Assembly: GCF_040546025.1 (NCBI RefSeq)
Contig: NZ_JBEPNA010000003.1
Coordinates: 197,808-261,807 of the forward strand
Source: Marisediminicola sp040546025
GTDB taxonomy: Bacteria; Actinomycetota; Actinomycetes; Actinomycetales; Microbacteriaceae
Direction of reading: 5' to 3'
Length of the DNA: 64,000 nt
Part shown: positions 56,575 to 64,000 of the stretch, one piece after another
Numbering within the stretch: the stretch's first letter is position 1
How the letters are laid out: every line of letters begins with the position of its first letter
Notes under the pieces: generated by a model
Databases searched by the model: none
What the model was told of the DNA's origin: nothing
Seen by the model: only the letters and a program-made list of their open reading frames with translations
Made by a program: the position numbers and the translations under genes

Positions 56575-57494
56575 CCCGGCACTTCCTGCGCGACGACGAC
56601 CTCACCCAGGCCGAGCAGTCCGAGATCCTCGACCTCGCGATCGAGCTCAAGAAGGACCGCTTCCAGGTGAAGCCCCTCGCCGGCCCGCAGACCGTCGCGG
56701 TGATCTTCGACAAGTCCTCCACCCGCACGCGGGTGTCGTTCGCCGTCGGCATCGCCGACCTCGGCGGGGTGCCGCTCATCATCAGCACCGCGAACAGCCA
56801 GCTCGGTGGCAAGGAGACCGCGACCGACACGGCGCGCGTGCTCGAACGGCAGGTCGCCGCGATCGTCTGGCGCACCTTCGCCCAGTCGGGCCTCGAGGAG
56901 ATGGCGGCCGGCACCACCGTTCCCGTCGTCAACGGTCTCTCCGACGACTTCCACCCGTGCCAGCTGCTCGCCGACCTGCTCACCATCCGCGAGCACCGGG
57001 GCGCCCTCGCGGGCAGCACCGTCACGTTCCTCGGTGACGGCGCGAGCAACATGGCCCAGTCGTACCTGCTCGCGGGTGCGGTGGCCGGGATGCACGTGCG
57101 CGTGGCGTCCCCGGCGGCCTTCGCGCCCACGGCATCCGTCGTCGACGACGCCCGCCGGGTCGCGGGCGTCAATGGCGGCTCGATCGAGCTGTTCACCGAT
57201 CCCGTCGCGGCCGTGTCCGGCGCCGACGTCGTCGTGACAGACACCTGGGTGTCGATGGGCAAGGAGGACGAGAAGTCGAAGCGGCTTCACGACCTCGGCG
57301 CCTACCGCGTCGACGCCGAACTCATGGGCACGGCGTCGCCCGGCGCGCTCTTCCTGCACTGCCTCCCCGCCGACCGCGGCTTCGAGGTCACGGCCGACGT
57401 GATCGACGGCCCGCAGAGCGTGGTCTGGGACGAGGCCGAAAACCGGCTGCACGCCCAGAAGGCCCTGCTCGTCTGGCTGCTGGCCCGCGCCTAA
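56571..57494 (+). CDS. argF: Ornithine carbamoyltransferase
   Basis: ArgF joins ornithine and carbamoyl phosphate to citrulline. This 307-residue enzyme has the carbamoyl-phosphate loop SSTRTRVSF (about residue 47), the DFHPCQLLADLLT motif, the ornithine loop DTWVSMG and the catalytic HCLPADRG. The length is normal. In Streptomyces and Corynebacterium argR follows here, but only 35 nt separate this stop from argG, so argR is absent from the cluster. Confidence 0.97.
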   Translation: MTRHFLRDDDLTQAEQSEILDLAIELKKDRFQVKPLAGPQTVAVIFDKSSTRTRVSFAVGIADLGGVPLIISTANSQLGGKETATDTARVLERQVAAIVWRTFAQSGLEEMAAGTTVPVVNGLSDDFHPCQLLADLLTIREHRGALAGSTVTFLGDGASNMAQSYLLAGAVAGMHVRVASPAAFAPTASVVDDARRVAGVNGGSIELFTDPVAAVSGADVVVTDTWVSMGKEDEKSKRLHDLGAYRVDAELMGTASPGALFLHCLPADRGFEVTADVIDGPQSVVWDEAENRLHAQKALLVWLLARA

Positions 57495-57529
57495 GCTTTT
57501 CAACCACAACACTCAAGGAGAAACACCAC

Positions 57530-58729
57530 ATGGCGGAACGCGTTGTCCTGGCTTACTCGGGCGGACTCGACACATCGGTCGGTATCGGCTGGCTCAAGGA
57601 TGCGACGGGCAAAGAGGTCGTCGCCCTCGCCATCGACGTCGGGCAGGGCGGCGAGAACATGGATGACATCCGTCAGCGCGCCCTCGACTGCGGCGCCGTC
57701 GAGTCTCTCGTCGTCGACGCCAAGGAGGAGTTCGCGAACGACTACCTGATGCCCGCGCTCAAGGCCAACGCGATGTACCAGAAGACGTACCCGCTGGTCT
57801 CTGCCCTCAGCCGCCCGCTCATCTCGAAGCACCTCGCCCGGGTCGCGAAGGAGCTCGGAGCCAACAGCGTCGCGCACGGCTGCACCGGCAAGGGCAACGA
57901 CCAGGTTCGGTTCGAGGCCGCGATCGCCGCCCTCGCTCCCGATCTCACGAGCATCGCGCCCGTTCGCGACCTCGCCCTCACCCGCGACAAGGCGATCCTC
58001 TACGCGGAGAAGCACAACCTGCCGATTCGCCAGAGCGCGAAGAACCCGTACTCGATCGACAAGAACGTCTGGGGCCGTGCGGTCGAGACCGGGTTCCTCG
58101 AGGACCCGTGGAACGCCCCGATCGAGGACCTCTACGAGTACACCCAGGACCCGACCGTGCCGCGCGACGCCGACGAGGTCACCATCACCTTCGTCGCCGG
58201 CGTCCCGACGGCGATCGACGGCGTGAGCTACACCCCGCTCGGAATCGTCGAGCAGCTCAACACCCTCGCCGGCAAGCATGGCGTCGGCCGCATCGACGTG
58301 GTCGAGGACCGCCTCATCGGCATCAAGAGCCGCGAGGTGTACGAGGCCCCTGCCGCCGTCGCCCTGATCGCCGCGCACGAGGCGCTCGAGTCGCTCACGC
58401 TGGAGCGCGACCTCGCCCGCTACAAGCGCGGCGTCGAGGCCGAATGGTCCAACCTCGTCTACGACGGACTGTGGTTCTCCGGCCTCAAGCGCTCGCTCGA
58501 CGTGTTCATCGACGACACCCAGAAGTATGTGAGCGGCGACATCCGCCTCAAGCTGCAGGGCGGCCGCGCGACGGTCACCGGGCAGAAGAGCGCGCAGAGC
58601 CTCTACGACTTCGACCTCGCCACCTACGACACCGGCGACACGTTCGACCAGTCGCTGTCGAAGGGCTTCATCGAGATCTGGTCGCTGCCGAGCCGCATCT
58701 CGGCCCGCCGCGACCTGGCGGGCAGCTAA
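57530..58729 (+). CDS. argG: Argininosuccinate synthase
   Basis: ArgG condenses citrulline and aspartate with ATP. This 399-residue type I enzyme has the PP-loop LAYSGGLDTSVGIGWL, the HGCTGKGNDQVRFE motif and the YSIDKNVWGRAVE substrate region. CAAGGAGAAAC precedes the ATG, a clear ribosome-binding site unlike the predicted leaderless starts. argH begins 5 nt after the stop. Confidence 0.97.
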   Translation: MAERVVLAYSGGLDTSVGIGWLKDATGKEVVALAIDVGQGGENMDDIRQRALDCGAVESLVVDAKEEFANDYLMPALKANAMYQKTYPLVSALSRPLISKHLARVAKELGANSVAHGCTGKGNDQVRFEAAIAALAPDLTSIAPVRDLALTRDKAILYAEKHNLPIRQSAKNPYSIDKNVWGRAVETGFLEDPWNAPIEDLYEYTQDPTVPRDADEVTITFVAGVPTAIDGVSYTPLGIVEQLNTLAGKHGVGRIDVVEDRLIGIKSREVYEAPAAVALIAAHEALESLTLERDLARYKRGVEAEWSNLVYDGLWFSGLKRSLDVFIDDTQKYVSGDIRLKLQGGRATVTGQKSAQSLYDFDLATYDTGDTFDQSLSKGFIEIWSLPSRISARRDLAGS

Positions 58730-58734
58730 GCACC

Positions 58735-60189
58735 GTGGCGATCGAGGGCGAGGGGTCATCCACCAACGAGGGAGCGCTCTGGGGCGGCCGGTTCAGCACC
58801 GGTCCGTCCCCGGAGCTCGCCCGGCTGAGCCGCTCGACGCACTTCGACTGGCAGCTCGCGGGGTATGACCTCGACGGTTCGAGGGCGCACGCCAAGGCCC
58901 TCGCCGCCGCCGGGTATCTGACCGGGGACGAGCTGAACCGGATGCTCCACGCCCTCGACCAGCTCGGTGCGGCCGTCGCCGATGGCACGGTCACGCCGCT
59001 CGACAGCGACGAAGACGTGCACGGCGCCCTCGAGCGCGCCCTCATCGACATCGCCGGCCCCGAGCTCGGCGGCAAGCTGCGCGCGGGCCGCAGCCGCAAC
59101 GACCAGATCGCCACGCTCATCCGGCTGTACCTGCTTCACCACGCGCACGCGATCTCGCACCACGTCGTGCGGCTCATCGACGCGATCGCCGCGCAGGCCG
59201 ATCAGCACCTCGGCGCCCCGATGCCCGGGCGCACCCACCTGCAGCACGCCCAGCCGGTGCTGCTCTCGCACCACCTCCTCGCCCACGCGTGGCCGCTGGT
59301 GCGCGACCTTGAACGGCTGCGGGACTGGTCCCAGCGGGCATCCGTCTCGCCCTACGGCTCCGGCGCCCTCGCGGGCAGCTCTCTCGGGCTCGACCCGCAG
59401 CTCGTCGCCGACGAGCTCGGGCTGTCGAGGCCGGCCGAGAACTCGATCGACGCGACCGCGAGCCGCGACGTGGTGGCCGAGTTCGCGTTCGTGACGTCGC
59501 TCATCGGCATCAACCTGTCGCGGTTCTCCGAGGAGATCATCCTCTGGAACACCCGCGAGTTCGACTTCGTCACGCTGCACGACGGCTACTCGACCGGGTC
59601 GTCGATCATGCCTCAGAAGAAGAATCCCGACATCGCCGAGCTCGCGCGTGGCAAATCCGGTCGGCTGATCGGCAACCTCACGGGGCTCCTCGCAACGCTC
59701 AAGGGTCTTCCCCTCGCCTATAACCGCGACCTGCAGGAGGACAAGGAGCCGGTCTTCGACTCTGTGCAGACCCTCGAGGTGCTGCTGCCGGCGTTTACCG
59801 GCATGGTGTCGTCGCTGAAATTCAACACGCCGCGGATGGCCGAGCTCGCACCCCAGGGCTTCAGTCTCGCCACCGATGTGGCCGAATGGCTCGTGCGTGA
59901 GGGTGTGCCGTTCCGTGATGCCCACGAGATCAGCGGCGCGCTCGTGAGCCACTGCGAGAAGCTCGGGATCGCGCTGCACGAGCCCACCGACGAGGAGCTC
60001 ACCGCGATCTCGCCCGCTCTCACACCCGCCGTGCGCGAGGTGCTCTCTGTTCGCGGCTCGATCGCGAGTCGCACCGGCGTCGGCGGCACCGCCCCCGACC
60101 GGGTGGCCGAGCAGCTCGCCGAGCTGACCGCCCGGGTTCGCGCGATCGCCGTGGTTCTCAACCCGGAAACGGTGAAGGAGAACCGGTGA
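58735..60189 (+). CDS. argH: Argininosuccinate lyase
   Basis: ArgH splits argininosuccinate into arginine and fumarate. This 484-residue protein of the fumarase/aspartase superfamily has LWGGRFSTGPSPEL, AGRSRNDQIATLIRLYL, MPGRTHLQHAQPVLLSHHLLA and the signature loop GSSIMPQKKNPDIAELARGK (catalytic Ser). The GTG start at 58735 directly follows argG; an internal start would delete the conserved N-terminus. The stop overlaps a small membrane gene (GTGA). Confidence 0.96.
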   Translation: MAIEGEGSSTNEGALWGGRFSTGPSPELARLSRSTHFDWQLAGYDLDGSRAHAKALAAAGYLTGDELNRMLHALDQLGAAVADGTVTPLDSDEDVHGALERALIDIAGPELGGKLRAGRSRNDQIATLIRLYLLHHAHAISHHVVRLIDAIAAQADQHLGAPMPGRTHLQHAQPVLLSHHLLAHAWPLVRDLERLRDWSQRASVSPYGSGALAGSSLGLDPQLVADELGLSRPAENSIDATASRDVVAEFAFVTSLIGINLSRFSEEIILWNTREFDFVTLHDGYSTGSSIMPQKKNPDIAELARGKSGRLIGNLTGLLATLKGLPLAYNRDLQEDKEPVFDSVQTLEVLLPAFTGMVSSLKFNTPRMAELAPQGFSLATDVAEWLVREGVPFRDAHEISGALVSHCEKLGIALHEPTDEELTAISPALTPAVREVLSVRGSIASRTGVGGTAPDRVAEQLAELTARVRAIAVVLNPETVKENR

Positions 60190-60332
60190 CGCTCGAGCGG
60201 GACCGGCCGCGCCCCAAGCGCGAGCCGCTCAAACCGTGGGTGATCCCGACGGTCGTCGCCGGCGTGCTTCTGGCCCTCGGCTTCGTTTTCGCCCTGCTCG
60301 CCCTCAGCGGCAACGGCCTCGGGCTCTTCTAG
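60186..60332 (+). CDS. 48-residue single-pass membrane protein after argH
   Basis: This short frame starts at a GTG overlapping the argH stop (GTGA) in the same style as the arg genes and runs to TAG at 60330-60332. It encodes a basic N-terminus (RDRPRPKREPLKPW) and one membrane helix (VIPTVVAGVLLALGFVFALLAL). No cleavage motif is seen. I do not recognise a family. Its coupling to argH suggests co-translation; mpg starts 6 nt after. Confidence 0.6.
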   Translation: MTLERDRPRPKREPLKPWVIPTVVAGVLLALGFVFALLALSGNGLGLF

Positions 60333-60338
60333 GGCGCC

Positions 60339-60974
60339 ATGTCAGGCCGCACAGGATCCGGCGGGCATCCCTTCGACCGCAACCTACTCGCGGAATCGGC
60401 GGTGCGCGTCGCGCCGCTGCTGCTGGGCGCGGTGGTGCGGCACGGCGACGTCGCCGTGCGACTCACCGAGGTCGAGGCGTACCTCGGCGGGGACGACCCC
60501 GGATCGCACGCATTCCGCGGCCAGACCAAACGCAACAGCGTGATGTTCGGGGAGCCCGGTCACCTCTACACCTACTTCACCTACGGCATGCACACCTGCG
60601 CGAATGTGGTCTGCGGCGTTCCCGGGGCCGCGTCGGGGGTGCTGCTGCGCGCGGGCGAGGTGATCGACGGCATCCCGCTGGCCCGATCGAGGCGCCTGAC
60701 CTCGAAGACGCACCACGACCTGGCCCGCGGACCGGCACGGCTCGCGGTCGCACTCGGCATCACTCTCGCTCACGGCGGAACGGACCTCGCCGCGGGCCCG
60801 GTCACGCTCGAAGTGGGCGACCCGGTGGCCGACTACCTGTCGGGACCGCGAACCGGGGTGTCCGGCGCGGGCGGCGGCATCGACTACCCGTGGCGGTTCT
60901 GGATTCCGGGCGAGCGGAGCGTGTCGCCCTACAAGGCGCACTCGCCGGGCCGCCGCACGCGCCCTGTCGCCTGA
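60339..60974 (+). CDS. mpg: 3-methyladenine DNA glycosylase (AAG/Mpg family)
   Basis: Mpg removes alkylated purines such as 3-methyladenine. This 211-residue protein has the AAG fold motifs RLTEVEAYLGGDDPGSHAFRG (catalytic Glu), VMFGEPGHLYTYFTYGMHTCANVV and LLRAGEVIDG, then the C-terminal PWRFWIPGERSVS. The ATG is 6 nt after the small membrane gene. It is the end of the plus-strand arginine transcript or has its own start. Confidence 0.93.
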   Translation: MSGRTGSGGHPFDRNLLAESAVRVAPLLLGAVVRHGDVAVRLTEVEAYLGGDDPGSHAFRGQTKRNSVMFGEPGHLYTYFTYGMHTCANVVCGVPGAASGVLLRAGEVIDGIPLARSRRLTSKTHHDLARGPARLAVALGITLAHGGTDLAAGPVTLEVGDPVADYLSGPRTGVSGAGGGIDYPWRFWIPGERSVSPYKAHSPGRRTRPVA

Positions 60975-60983
60975 CGCGCGTCC

Positions 60984-61571
60984 TCAGCTGACGGCGGCCG
61001 CCGTCATGACGATCGCGGCGGTGCACAGACCGGCCCAGGTGAGGCTCGCGAGCGACCCGATGATGAACCGCTCCCGCGCGAGCTCGTTCTCGAGCTCCGA
61101 ATAGCGGCCGAGGCCCTTCACCGCAACGATCACCGCGACCGCGCCCGGCTGGCCCGCGACGACCGAGCCGATGAGCGCGAACCGCTCGAGGTAGCCGATC
61201 GTCGTTCCGCCGCGCAGGATCTCCCGTTGCGCGGGCGCGGGGGAGCGGACGTCGCGCACGAGGATTCCGCCATGGCTGCCGAGCGGCACGCTCCCGCGGG
61301 TCGCGACTCCCAGCAGCACCGAGACGATCGGGCTGCCGCCGACCACACCGAGCACGGTCAGGCCGAGCCCGGCGACGAGCGCGAGGGCCGGATGCGGCGC
61401 CGTGGCGACGGGACCGAGCATCCCCGCAATGACGATCGCGGCAACGGGCACCGTCGCCGGCACGATCAGCCAGTGTCGGCCGGGCCGCACCGCGAAGAAG
61501 GCGATGGCGACCGCGGCCCAGACGAGCACAACGGCGACAATCCAGACGACGAGGAGAACCATGCCACTCAC
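60984..61571 (-). CDS. SatE/DUF3307-like membrane protein
   Basis: This 195-residue protein has about five membrane helices. The C-terminal half GYLERFALIGSVVAGQPGA, then KGLGRYSELENELARERFIIGSLAS, resembles the end of DUF3307/SatE proteins (LERxxxLxxVLAGQPxA, then AKSxxRFxEL, RxxAEYxLIGTLLS). The gene overlaps the SatD-like gene by 4 nt (ATGA), as satD and satE-type genes are paired elsewhere. Function is unknown; membrane partner of the SatD-like protein is an inference. Confidence 0.75.
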   Translation of the reverse strand: MSGMVLLVVWIVAVVLVWAAVAIAFFAVRPGRHWLIVPATVPVAAIVIAGMLGPVATAPHPALALVAGLGLTVLGVVGGSPIVSVLLGVATRGSVPLGSHGGILVRDVRSPAPAQREILRGGTTIGYLERFALIGSVVAGQPGAVAVIVAVKGLGRYSELENELARERFIIGSLASLTWAGLCTAAIVMTAAAVS

Positions 61572-62206
61572 GATTGCACCTCACGGCCGTGGTTGTCGAC
61601 TTCGCGCGCGCTCGCCGTGTCTGCTCTCGCGATCAGCCGGGCAAGCGGGTCGAGCACCGACTCCTCCGCCCGGAGCTCCGCCGCGCGGGCGCGCTTGCTC
61701 GCGGCCTGCGGGCTGATGCCGAGCCGCGCCGCGGCATCCGACTGGGTCAAGCCCGCCTGGAGCAGGTCGTGCAATTCCCAGCCCTCGTCGCTGCGCCGGT
61801 CGCGAATCACCAGCAGCAGGTCGAGGATCGCCTCGGCGTCGCTGCCGGGCGCCTGGTCGGGAACCGACTCGAGAGCGAACCGCGTGGGGCGCTTCTTCGA
61901 CCGATCGACCGCGGTACGCGCGGCGACGAAGGCGTCGCCCGTCGACTCACGCACGCTCGCCGGGAGCGGCTCGCGCACCCCGCCCATGCCGCATCCGACA
62001 CTCCACCGCCTCGACCGGGTGAGTCGCAGGATGATCGCGAGCGCATCGTGACCGGATGCCGCGAGCATCTGGATCTCGTCACCCGCAGTGCGGTCCGCCG
62101 GCAGGAGCAGGCCGAGCGACGGGTCGGAGTTGAGCTGCTCGAGGGTGCCGGCCGCGGCATCCGGTGTCGAACGGCTGTCGATCTGGTCGGCGGTGATCAC
62201 GATCAT
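61568..62206 (-). CDS. SatD-like protein with C-terminal helix-turn-helix
   Basis: This 212-residue protein begins with MIVITADQIDSR and has PADRTAGDEIQMLAASG near residue 40 and VGCGMGGVREPLPASVRESTGDAFVAARTA. These match SatD-family proteins and resemble the Asp...GDE layout of class III nucleotidyl cyclases, though I do not claim activity. The C-terminal ~75 residues contain LLQAGLTQSDAAARLGISPQAASKRARAA, a sigma-70 region-4-like HTH. GAGGAG precedes the ATG. It is divergent from tyrS. Confidence 0.78.
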   Translation of the reverse strand: MIVITADQIDSRSTPDAAAGTLEQLNSDPSLGLLLPADRTAGDEIQMLAASGHDALAIILRLTRSRRWSVGCGMGGVREPLPASVRESTGDAFVAARTAVDRSKKRPTRFALESVPDQAPGSDAEAILDLLLVIRDRRSDEGWELHDLLQAGLTQSDAAARLGISPQAASKRARAAELRAEESVLDPLARLIARADTASAREVDNHGREVQS

Positions 62207-62322
62207 TGCTACTCCTCAAGCCTCACGGGCTGTTTGCCGTTCAGACAAGTTTAGTAGCTTGATGTCAGTATGATCAAGTCTGAGATGTTGACTCGAGCCC
62301 GAAAGGAGACGACGGTCTCCGC

Positions 62323-62328
62323 TAACCT
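62323..62328 (+). promoter_or_regulatory. tyrS: -10-like hexamer TAACCT, predicted leaderless start for tyrS
   Basis: TAACCT ends 7 nt before the GTG at 62336. AAGGAG at 62303-62308 is too distant for that GTG. Confidence 0.45.
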
Positions 62329-62335
62329 GTTGTTC

Positions 62336-63655
62336 GTGTCGCACCCTGAAACCCCGTCGCCCCAGCCCGCCCTGTCGTCGCAACGCAATGACGACTCCTT
62401 CGACGACGTCTGGGAGGAGCTCACTTGGCGGGGACTCGTACACGTGTCGACGGATGCCGCCACCCTCAAGTCGCTCCTCGCCGGACCGCCCATCACTTTC
62501 TACTGCGGGTTCGACCCCACCGCGCCGAGCCTGCACCTCGGCAACCTCGTGCAGCTGCTCACCATGCGGCGCCTCCAGCTCGCCGGCCACCGCCCGCTCG
62601 GACTCGTCGGCGGATCGACCGGGCTCATCGGCGACCCGCGACCGACCGCCGAGCGCGTGCTCAACACCCGCGACACGGTCGCCGAGTGGGTGGGCTACCT
62701 GCAGGCCCAGGTGTCGCGGTTCCTGGGCGGGGAGGGCGACAACGCCCTGCGCATGGTCAACAACCTCGACTGGACGGCCGGCCTCAGCGCCATCGACTTC
62801 CTCCGCGACATCGGCAAATACTTTCGGATCGGCACGATGATCAAGAAGGATGCCGTGAGTGCGCGACTCAACTCCGCCGAGGGGATCAGCTACACCGAGT
62901 TCAGCTATCAGGTGCTGCAGGGACTGGACTACCTGCAGCTGTACCGCGACCACGGCTGTGTGCTGCAGACCGGGGGGTCGGACCAGTGGGGCAACCTCAC
63001 GAGCGGCACCGACCTCATCCACAAGGCGGAGGGGGTGAGTGTGCACGCGATCGGCACGCCGCTCATCACGAACTCCGACGGCACGAAGTTCGGCAAGAGC
63101 GAGGGCAACGCAATCTGGCTCGAGCCGAGTATGACGAGCCCGTATGCCTTCTACCAGTTCTGGCTCAACACCGACGATGCCGATGTCATCTTCCGGCTGC
63201 GGGTATTCACCTTCCTCGACCGCGCCGAGATCGAACGGCTCGCCGAGGCGGTGGCGACCGAACCGTTCAAGCGGGAGGCGCAGCGGGCCCTCGCTTGGGA
63301 GGTCACGACACTCGTGCACGGTGCCGAGGCGACCGAGTCGGTCATCGCGGCGGCCGCGGCGCTGTTCGGCCAGGGTGATCTGGCGGTGTTGGATGCCGGA
63401 ACGCTCGAGTCCGCCCTGCGCGAGCTTCCCAACACGACCAGCCCCGAGTCGACTCCGGTTGCACAGCTGCTGCTCGACACCGGGCTCACGACGAGTGCGG
63501 GGGAGGGCCGGCGCGCGATCGCCCAGGGTGGCGTTTACGTGAACAACACGCGCGTCGAAAGCGAAACGGCGACCCTCGAGGGGGCCGTGCTGCCGGGGGG
63601 ATTCGCGGTGCTCCGGCGGGGCAAGAAGACCCTCGCCGGCGTGTTCGTCGAGTGA
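62336..63655 (+). CDS. tyrS: Tyrosine--tRNA ligase
   Basis: TyrS charges tRNA(Tyr). This 439-residue class I synthetase has FYCGFDPTAPSLHLGNLVQL with the HIGH-type sequence HLGN, the Tyr-binding YTEFSYQVLQGLDYLQLY, GGSDQWGNLTSG and the KMSKS-like KFGKSEGN. A C-terminal S4-like RNA-binding domain ends the protein. I favour the GTG at 62336 because of the -10-like box; an ATG at 62270 would add 22 atypical residues. No T-box leader was recognised. Confidence 0.95.
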   Translation: MSHPETPSPQPALSSQRNDDSFDDVWEELTWRGLVHVSTDAATLKSLLAGPPITFYCGFDPTAPSLHLGNLVQLLTMRRLQLAGHRPLGLVGGSTGLIGDPRPTAERVLNTRDTVAEWVGYLQAQVSRFLGGEGDNALRMVNNLDWTAGLSAIDFLRDIGKYFRIGTMIKKDAVSARLNSAEGISYTEFSYQVLQGLDYLQLYRDHGCVLQTGGSDQWGNLTSGTDLIHKAEGVSVHAIGTPLITNSDGTKFGKSEGNAIWLEPSMTSPYAFYQFWLNTDDADVIFRLRVFTFLDRAEIERLAEAVATEPFKREAQRALAWEVTTLVHGAEATESVIAAAAALFGQGDLAVLDAGTLESALRELPNTTSPESTPVAQLLLDTGLTTSAGEGRRAIAQGGVYVNNTRVESETATLEGAVLPGGFAVLRRGKKTLAGVFVE

Positions 63656-63855
63656 CCCTCAGCGCCGACACGCCCGGCCGGATAGCCAGCTTGCGCGTCA
63701 CGTAACCTCCACGTAATGTTTCCACTTGTCACCCCAAAGGTTCGCAAAGCCGCAGTGCTGAACGGCCTCAAGAGGGACTAGATCCGGTTCACTTCTTCGC
63801 CCTGATTTCAGGCGTGACGAGGAAACATAGGATGAAATCCACCCGGCGGGTCTGC
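63656..63855. other. Upstream region of the rRNA promoter
   Basis: No gene or clear terminator is seen. It contains a direct repeat ACGTAA (63699 and 63712 areas) and a TAGGAT hexamer (63828-63833) that might be an additional upstream rRNA promoter, but without a convincing -35. Confidence 0.3.
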
Positions 63856-63883
63856 TTGACAGACTCGCTCCAGGTGGTAAGGT
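63856..63883 (+). promoter_or_regulatory. Consensus-type rRNA promoter
   Basis: TTGACA (63856-63861), a 16-nt spacer and TAAGGT (63878-63883) form by far the best -35/-10 pair in the window. It sits just before an rRNA leader. Confidence 0.75.
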
Positions 63884-64000
63884 TGTGAAGTTGCCCTGAG
63901 GCTGCCCCTGTGAGGGTGTGGTGCAGGAGCGTCCGATCCTTGAGAACTCAACAGCGTGCACAATGTCAAATGCCAAAAACCTCGTGTGTGGATCCCGTTT
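63884..64000 (+). promoter_or_regulatory. rRNA operon leader (16S gene expected just downstream)
   Basis: The sequence CTTGAGAACTCAACAGCGTGC (63938-63958, quoted as CTTGAGAACTCAAC plus AGCGTGC) is a familiar part of actinobacterial 16S leaders involved in antitermination and processing. The 16S sequence itself is not reached. Confidence 0.65.

Noticed and set aside
62258..62278. Inverted repeat CTTGAT-N9-ATCAAG between the SatD-like gene and tyrS
   Set aside because: The arms are only 6 nt with a long spacer, so chance is likely. It is mentioned only as a possible site with the SatD finding.
1..64000. CRISPR arrays, prophage modules and transposase genes
   Set aside because: No regularly spaced repeats with unique spacers, no integrase, terminase or transposase-like protein was found. 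The only tandem repeat (15391-15464) has no spacers.
1..64000. tRNA genes
   Set aside because: I found no cloverleaf with a convincing T-arm (GGTTCGA-type) and acceptor stem. Candidate GGTTCGAAT-like strings (for example near 6690) lie inside coding sequence.

Overview
The window is one contiguous piece of a high-GC actinobacterial chromosome, most likely from the family Microbacteriaceae (Micrococcales). The evidence is the gene order dapB, dapA, rnj, ftsK, pgsA, cinA, clgR-like, recA, recX, miaB, miaA, dapF, hflX, lexA; an FAD-dependent thymidylate synthase; DUF3046, DUF1844 and DUF4395 proteins; actinobacterial SOS boxes; and REP-like palindromes of the 'GGTTGAGCAGGTCGCG' type. I see no prophage, CRISPR array, tRNA gene or complete insertion sequence. 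It is largely a core chromosome with a few accessory insertions.

Layout. 1-4514: acyl-CoA catabolism operon (biotin carboxylase, cut by the window edge; acyl-CoA dehydrogenase; MaoC-like protein; CitE-like lyase), probably for leucine or another branched-chain acid. 4515-8390: a small membrane peptide, a PEBP protein, two tandem aldo/keto reductase-like proteins that have lost catalytic residues, and a TetR regulator. 8390-15338: M16 peptidase, phosphatase, GNAT, dapB, a two-helix membrane protein, epimerase, OsmC, thyX, and a thioredoxin/DUF4395 pair. 15339-17004: an accessory island with REP-like repeats, three ~112-bp inverted-repeat elements and a lone AbiEi-like/DUF559-like gene. 17005-29877: dapA, RNase J, a MacAB-like exporter, ftsK, pgsA, cinA, the clgR-like gene, DUF3046, recA and recX.

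29959-41925: tRNA modification (miaB, miaA), dapF, a methyltransferase divergent from hflX, lexA divergent from a LysM-domain protein, then hisC, hisB, hisH, hisA, an SseB-like gene, a nuclease and DUF1844. 42220-51742: infC (apparent ATC start), rpmI, rplT, an rRNA methyltransferase, a gluABCD-type amino acid transporter, pheS and pheT. 51743-52236 is a degenerate repeat-bearing gap. 52237-60332: a tightly overlapping argCJBDFGH cluster without argR, ending in a 48-residue membrane peptide. 60339-63655: DNA-3-methyladenine glycosylase, a SatE-like/SatD-like pair and tyrS. 63656-64000: an rRNA promoter and leader; a 16S gene should begin just past the end.

The genes cooperate as housekeeping modules: lysine/diaminopimelate synthesis (dapB, dapA, dapF), histidine and arginine synthesis, translation, and DNA damage response. 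The damage module has LexA, two SOS boxes, recA-recX and a LysM protein placed like YneA or Rv2719c. A recurring feature is a TANNNT -10-like hexamer 6-8 nt before the start codon, which predicts many leaderless mRNAs.
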